Under the pieces are notes generated by a model. The model saw only the letters and a list, made by a program, of their open reading frames with translations. It ran no database searches and was not told the origin of the DNA. Below, piece after piece: positions 16,073 to 19,266 of a stretch of 19,266 nt of DNA (within the stretch, counting starts at the first letter, position 1; the number at the start of each line of letters is the position of its first letter). Made by a program: the position numbers and the translations under genes. Source of the DNA: Bacteroidia bacterium (lineage in GTDB: Bacteria; Bacteroidota; Bacteroidia; Chitinophagales; Saprospiraceae); assembly GCA_030432855.1 (NCBI GenBank), contig JAUILM010000019.1, forward strand, positions 1 to 19,266, given 5' to 3'.

Positions 16073-16963
16073 TTATTGACCCTGAGCAATCCTTCGCTCA
16101 GCAAAGGCTTTACCTTCCTCCCACCAAAGCTTCATCTGTTTTGGATCAAAAATAAGACTGTTGTCTGTGAGGATGCGAGGCGTGTGAAAATAACGCACCT
16201 TGATATCATTATGGATGCTCTCAAGCAGTCCGATATATTTCTCATCACGGGCTATCTGAGTCAACATAAAATCTAAAGCGCTCATCAATAGAGAAAACGC
16301 ATTCCGACTTGGCATTTTTTTGATGGATTTCCTGCGGGGAGTCAATATGATGACATCAATCTCCGTCGCACCGGCATCAATGGCTTCAGCGATGGGGATG
16401 AAGTTTCCAAATCCTCCATCGGCATATTCCTGGCCGTCCTTCTTTACCAGACTCATAAAGGGGACGAAGTTGGCACTGATCCATATCCAGTCGAGGAAGT
16501 CTTCATAGCTGCAGTCTCGGAGGTATTTATGCTCTACCACATTGCAGGTGAAATTAGATACGGCAATCACGACTCGCTGATTACTCGACTTTACCTTATC
16601 AAAATGCGCCTGAGTAAATGCCTTTTGAATAAGTTTTCGCAACTCAAAGCTCTCGCCAAAAGTTTTCCGACCCTTCAAAAACATCTTGATGATACCCAGG
16701 TGATTGATTCTGGTTTTGTAGACACCTTTTTTCTTTCGGATAATAAAAGGATGAGCTGAAAAGATGTCCTTTTGCTGCACATTCGTGTAAATATTTTTTG
16801 CATGTTCAATGTCGCCGGCAGCCAGGAGGGGCGCCAGTAAGGCACCCGTAGATGAGCCGGTAAACAAGTCGTAATGTATGTTCAGATCTTTGATCAGATA
16901 CTCCGCCACGCCACCAGCAAATGCTCCTTTTGCTCCTCCGCCTGATATGACAAGCGCTCTCAT
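16073..16963 (-). CDS. Patatin-like phospholipase
   Basis: A 296-residue cytoplasmic patatin-family lipid acyl hydrolase. The oxyanion loop SGGGAKGAFAGG (7-18) is followed by the nucleophile elbow TGSSTGAL (35-42, Ser38) and the dyad Asp182 in YADGGFGN (180-187). Order, spacing and the short size match the bacterial RssA/YchK-like group rather than secreted ExoU-type toxins; no signal peptide. It hydrolyses fatty acyl esters of phospholipids or lysophospholipids (family knowledge). It lies 46 bp after the rhomboid gene and 14 bp before the DUF885-like lipoprotein gene, so envelope or lipid turnover could be the shared theme, but functional linkage is not shown. No cyclic-nucleotide synthase lies beside it, so there is no reason to read it as a CBASS effector. 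Confidence 0.93.
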   Translation of the reverse strand: MRALVISGGGAKGAFAGGVAEYLIKDLNIHYDLFTGSSTGALLAPLLAAGDIEHAKNIYTNVQQKDIFSAHPFIIRKKKGVYKTRINHLGIIKMFLKGRKTFGESFELRKLIQKAFTQAHFDKVKSSNQRVVIAVSNFTCNVVEHKYLRDCSYEDFLDWIWISANFVPFMSLVKKDGQEYADGGFGNFIPIAEAIDAGATEIDVIILTPRRKSIKKMPSRNAFSLLMSALDFMLTQIARDEKYIGLLESIHNDIKVRYFHTPRILTDNSLIFDPKQMKLWWEEGKAFAERRIAQGQ

Positions 16964-17009
16964 ATGCTACCCAGGTGTTGCGACATTAAATTAATGAATT
17001 CATTGTTTT

Positions 17010-17648
17010 CTAGAAAATGATCATGCCCAGGGGGAAGTCATAGATAAGACTGTTGATGAATTCATTCGCAGATCGGGGTCTTAGAAGTATCATAAAGAGC
17101 ATCCCAAACAATGCACCATAGAAATGTGCATCGTGGTCTATTCGGTCGGTACCTCTTTTACTGGCATAGGACGAATACCATAGATACAACACACCCGCAA
17201 TGATGGAAGGAATGGGTAGTATGCCGTAGAGGTAGAGATATTGCCAGGGATAAAAAAGAATGAAAATAAATACAATACCCGATACACCACCTGACGCTCC
17301 TACCGACATATAACTTTGGTCGTCCTGACGTTTGAATGTATTGGGTAGTGAAGCACACACAATGGTAGCCAGGTAAACAACCAGGTAAAGTAGGGGCCCC
17401 AGCGTAGATCCAAAAAACTGAACAAAGAAACCTTCGATGAGCTCTCCGAAATGCCAAAGTACAAACATGTTGATCAACAAATGCAGCCACCCTCCATGTA
17501 CAAAGCCCGATGTCAGAAGACGGTAGTAGCTCTTCGATCTTTTTTCTTCATAGGGCCAATGTGCCAACTTAAGGAATAAGGACTGATCCTTAAAAGCGAA
17601 ATAGGACACAGCCACGGTGATGATAACTAATATGAGTGATACAGACAT
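17010..17648 (-). CDS. Rhomboid-family intramembrane serine protease
   Basis: A 212-residue membrane protein with about six hydrophobic segments. The rhomboid signatures are in order: WLHLLINMFVLWHFG (54-68; Asn60 of the HxxxN segment), the nucleophile motif SVGASGGVSG (115-124; Ser119), and HDAHFYGALFG (172-182) with His175 as the catalytic partner. The extended segment after the second helix (QSYM) and the Gly-rich loop are usual. It cleaves membrane-spanning substrates within the bilayer; the target is unknown. It sits 9 bp after rlmH on the same strand and 46 bp before the patatin gene. Confidence 0.94.
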   Translation of the reverse strand: MSVSLILVIITVAVSYFAFKDQSLFLKLAHWPYEEKRSKSYYRLLTSGFVHGGWLHLLINMFVLWHFGELIEGFFVQFFGSTLGPLLYLVVYLATIVCASLPNTFKRQDDQSYMSVGASGGVSGIVFIFILFYPWQYLYLYGILPIPSIIAGVLYLWYSSYASKRGTDRIDHDAHFYGALFGMLFMILLRPRSANEFINSLIYDFPLGMIIF

Positions 17649-17657
17649 AGTGAAAAT

Positions 17658-18122
17658 TTAAACATGATGGTATGGTAAATGGTTGTTGATAGTATAGGCC
17701 CGATAAAGCTGCTCCAGAAAAAACAATCGAACCATCTCGTGCGTGAAAGTCATTTTCGATAGTGACAACAATGCGTCCCCACGAGTGTACATATCATCAG
17801 AAAATCCATGAGAGCCTCCGGCAATAAAAACAATTCGACGCATGCCCTGCAGCTGTAGCTTGTTTACATATGAGGCAAACTGCACCGAACTATAAGCAGT
17901 GCCCTTTTCGTCCAATAGTACCACAAAGTCCCCGGGGTTTAATTTACTTAAGAATACTCTCCCTTCTTCTTCCTTCAGACGAGTATGATCCTTAGACTTA
18001 ATATTGGCGAATTCTCTGACTGAAAACTTTTGAAAGTGTGAAATGCGTTTTTCAAAATCGACAAGGGGAGACTTCAGGTATTTTGCCTGCGTTTTTCCAA
18101 TCCACCAAAATTCCACCTTCAT
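17658..18122 (-). CDS. rlmH: 23S rRNA (pseudouridine1915-N3)-methyltransferase RlmH
   Basis: A 154-residue SPOUT methyltransferase, very near the usual RlmH length of about 155. Typical features are VEFWWIGK at the start, the LLDEKG segment (69-74), the SAM-binding FIAGGSHGFS (99-108), SLSKMTFTHEMVR (120-132), LEQLYRAY (136-143), and the C-terminal HLPYHHV with the catalytic YHH end. RlmH methylates pseudouridine 1915 in helix 69 of 23S rRNA in the assembled 70S ribosome. Its ATG shares one base with the TAA of the upstream gene (TAATG), so translation is probably coupled. Confidence 0.97.
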   Translation of the reverse strand: MKVEFWWIGKTQAKYLKSPLVDFEKRISHFQKFSVREFANIKSKDHTRLKEEEGRVFLSKLNPGDFVVLLDEKGTAYSSVQFASYVNKLQLQGMRRIVFIAGGSHGFSDDMYTRGDALLSLSKMTFTHEMVRLFFLEQLYRAYTINNHLPYHHV

Positions 18123-19266
18123 TAAAATTCGTTTTTTAAGGTTTTCATCAGGATGGTTCTCTCACTGTATGCACTTTCCAAAATCTGTTTTAAATCATTT
18201 GCAATGGAGAAAAGTCTTTCCTTCTCCAGGCGATTTAGAATATGGCGGACATAGTCGACACTGGGAAGGCCAATAAATAAGCGCAGGCGATTGGTAACCA
18301 TTGCTGTTAGGGTGGATCGCAGCCATTCGGGGTCATTTTTAAGATAGTCAAGACGGTCCAGGATAAGTTCTACATCTTCTGAAGAGGCAATCTCATTTTT
18401 AATTAGATCCCAGTTTGATTCCCATTCCCATATCTGCAATATGGTTTTTTTGTCTCCTTTTCTGGCAAGACTGTCTATGACATTTTGATAGGTGCCGTCC
18501 CAGTCCTTTGAGACTTCTTTTAATTTTTGAAATAATTCTGGTTTTCTTTCTCGAAGGAATAAATCCATTGTCAAGTCTTCCTTCACGGCATTCTGTATGC
18601 TAGAATCAAAGAGGTGCTCATGAGCCAGCTTTAGTACAGTCCGCCGACTACTGTTGCGATAAATGATCTCAGCAAAGCGACCACGTACTTCCGATGATGC
18701 AAGCCTCAATAAAATGTTGAGAAAGTCTCTCACCAGGGAAAAATTGTCCGCATGATTGGAGATCAACGTAACGGCCCTGGTGTGCATGTCGCTCTCTACA
18801 TATAGTTTCAACAAGGTCAAAATTTCGGCTGGATGAACCTCGTTGCTCTCCACCTTATCAGCTAACGCTTCGATCGTACCTTTTTTATCTGCCTTATTTC
18901 CCGCCTTGAATAAAATGGAAAAAATGTTTTGCTCATGGTCTGTTACCTCGTAGGATGCATCTGTACCCAGTTCTACAAAGGCATTCTGCATTTTCTGCAG
19001 AAGATCTCGTGCCACCGCTCTGGTAAATAATTTATCCATTAAAACATACGACCGCTCAAACAAAGGTTCAAGAGCCTCATCTTGACGAAATTCCTTTTTA
19101 TAAATTAAGAACTTTAAACATCCATATGAAATACTAAAAGCTTCACGATAATCTTTTTTAGAACCCAAATCTGAGCCCAGGGCCAGGAGGTCCTCTATGT
19201 AGGCATTAAGCCGTCGGAGTTTGGTAGCATTCAACTTGCTTTTTGAAAGTGTTCCATCAAATTTCT
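18122..19266 (-). CDS. Helical protein of unknown function, cut by the window edge
   Basis: The frame stays open from 18122 to the right edge. A TTG at 19234 could serve as start (370 residues), but upstream codons continue in frame (K-F-D-G-T-L-S-K-S-K-L before it), so the 5' end is most likely outside the window. The protein is almost all helix: repeated hydrophobic/charged heptads such as LDRLDYLKNDPEWL and VEDLL-like stretches, with charge-rich surfaces, no signal peptide, no transmembrane segment and no enzyme motif. It could be a TPR/HEAT-like scaffold. It is translationally coupled to rlmH by a TAATG overlap. I do not recognise the family. Confidence 0.65.
   Translation of the reverse strand, partial: KFDGTLSKSKLNATKLRRLNAYIEDLLALGSDLGSKKDYREAFSISYGCLKFLIYKKEFRQDEALEPLFERSYVLMDKLFTRAVARDLLQKMQNAFVELGTDASYEVTDHEQNIFSILFKAGNKADKKGTIEALADKVESNEVHPAEILTLLKLYVESDMHTRAVTLISNHADNFSLVRDFLNILLRLASSEVRGRFAEIIYRNSSRRTVLKLAHEHLFDSSIQNAVKEDLTMDLFLRERKPELFQKLKEVSKDWDGTYQNVIDSLARKGDKKTILQIWEWESNWDLIKNEIASSEDVELILDRLDYLKNDPEWLRSTLTAMVTNRLRLFIGLPSVDYVRHILNRLEKERLFSIANDLKQILESAYSERTILMKTLKNEF

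Noticed and set aside
16073..16963. The patatin gene as a CBASS or other anti-phage effector.
   Set aside because: No nucleotide cyclase, HORMA, sensor or other defence gene adjoins; it lies among rlmH, rhomboid and a peptidase gene.
19232..19234. TTG at 19234 as the true start of the helical gene.
   Set aside because: The frame remains open to the window edge and the upstream codons read like ordinary protein, so the start is probably outside.

Overview
The window looks like chromosomal housekeeping and accessory DNA from a member of the Bacteroidota. I cannot go below phylum. The pointers are a small glycine-tailed RRM RNA-binding protein, TAnnTTTG-type -7 promoter elements, A/T-rich ribosome-binding regions, lipoproteins with Bacteroidota-like lipoboxes, and a MacB/FtsX-type permease with an N-terminal prefix domain paired with a PadR regulator. 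The DNA is gene-dense, moderate to low in GC by eye, and 17 of 19 genes lie on the minus strand. I see no tRNA, rRNA, insertion sequence, integrase, CRISPR array or phage gene.

Layout, left to right. 100-1412: an ECF-type sigma factor and a membrane-anchored TPR protein that may act on it. 1550-2554: a fumarylacetoacetase-fold enzyme of the GguC/AraD1 type. 2596-3135: a lipoprotein with a zinc-protease-like motif. 3202-3914: the RRM protein with a clear terminator and a leader of about 340 nt with hairpins. 3968-5423: a two-gene operon (DUF1835-type protein and a McbG/Qnr-type pentapeptide-repeat protein) behind a recognisable promoter. 5593-6615 (+): an N-terminal-nucleophile asparaginase/glycosylasparaginase with a Tat-like leader. 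6632-9175: an exported enolase-superfamily enzyme, a GNAT acetyltransferase and a PrpA/ApaH-like phosphatase. 9424-9990 (+): a beta-carbonic anhydrase. 9994-11541: a PAF-acetylhydrolase-like hydrolase with a TPR tail. 11617-14646: an FtsX/MacB-type permease, its PadR regulator and a candidate PadR operator. 14745-19266: five genes on one strand, namely a long helical protein cut by the window edge, rlmH, a rhomboid protease, a patatin phospholipase and a DUF885-like lipoprotein.

Most of this is ordinary. There is no obvious multi-gene defence or biosynthetic system. The items most worth following are: the structured RRM leader; the enolase homologue, in which His seems to replace the first metal-binding Asp; the lipoprotein with a HEXXH motif one residue longer than in metzincins; the DUF1835/pentapeptide pair; and the PadR operator in front of a permease that has no ATPase gene beside it. 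Family names come from motif recognition by eye, not from database searches.
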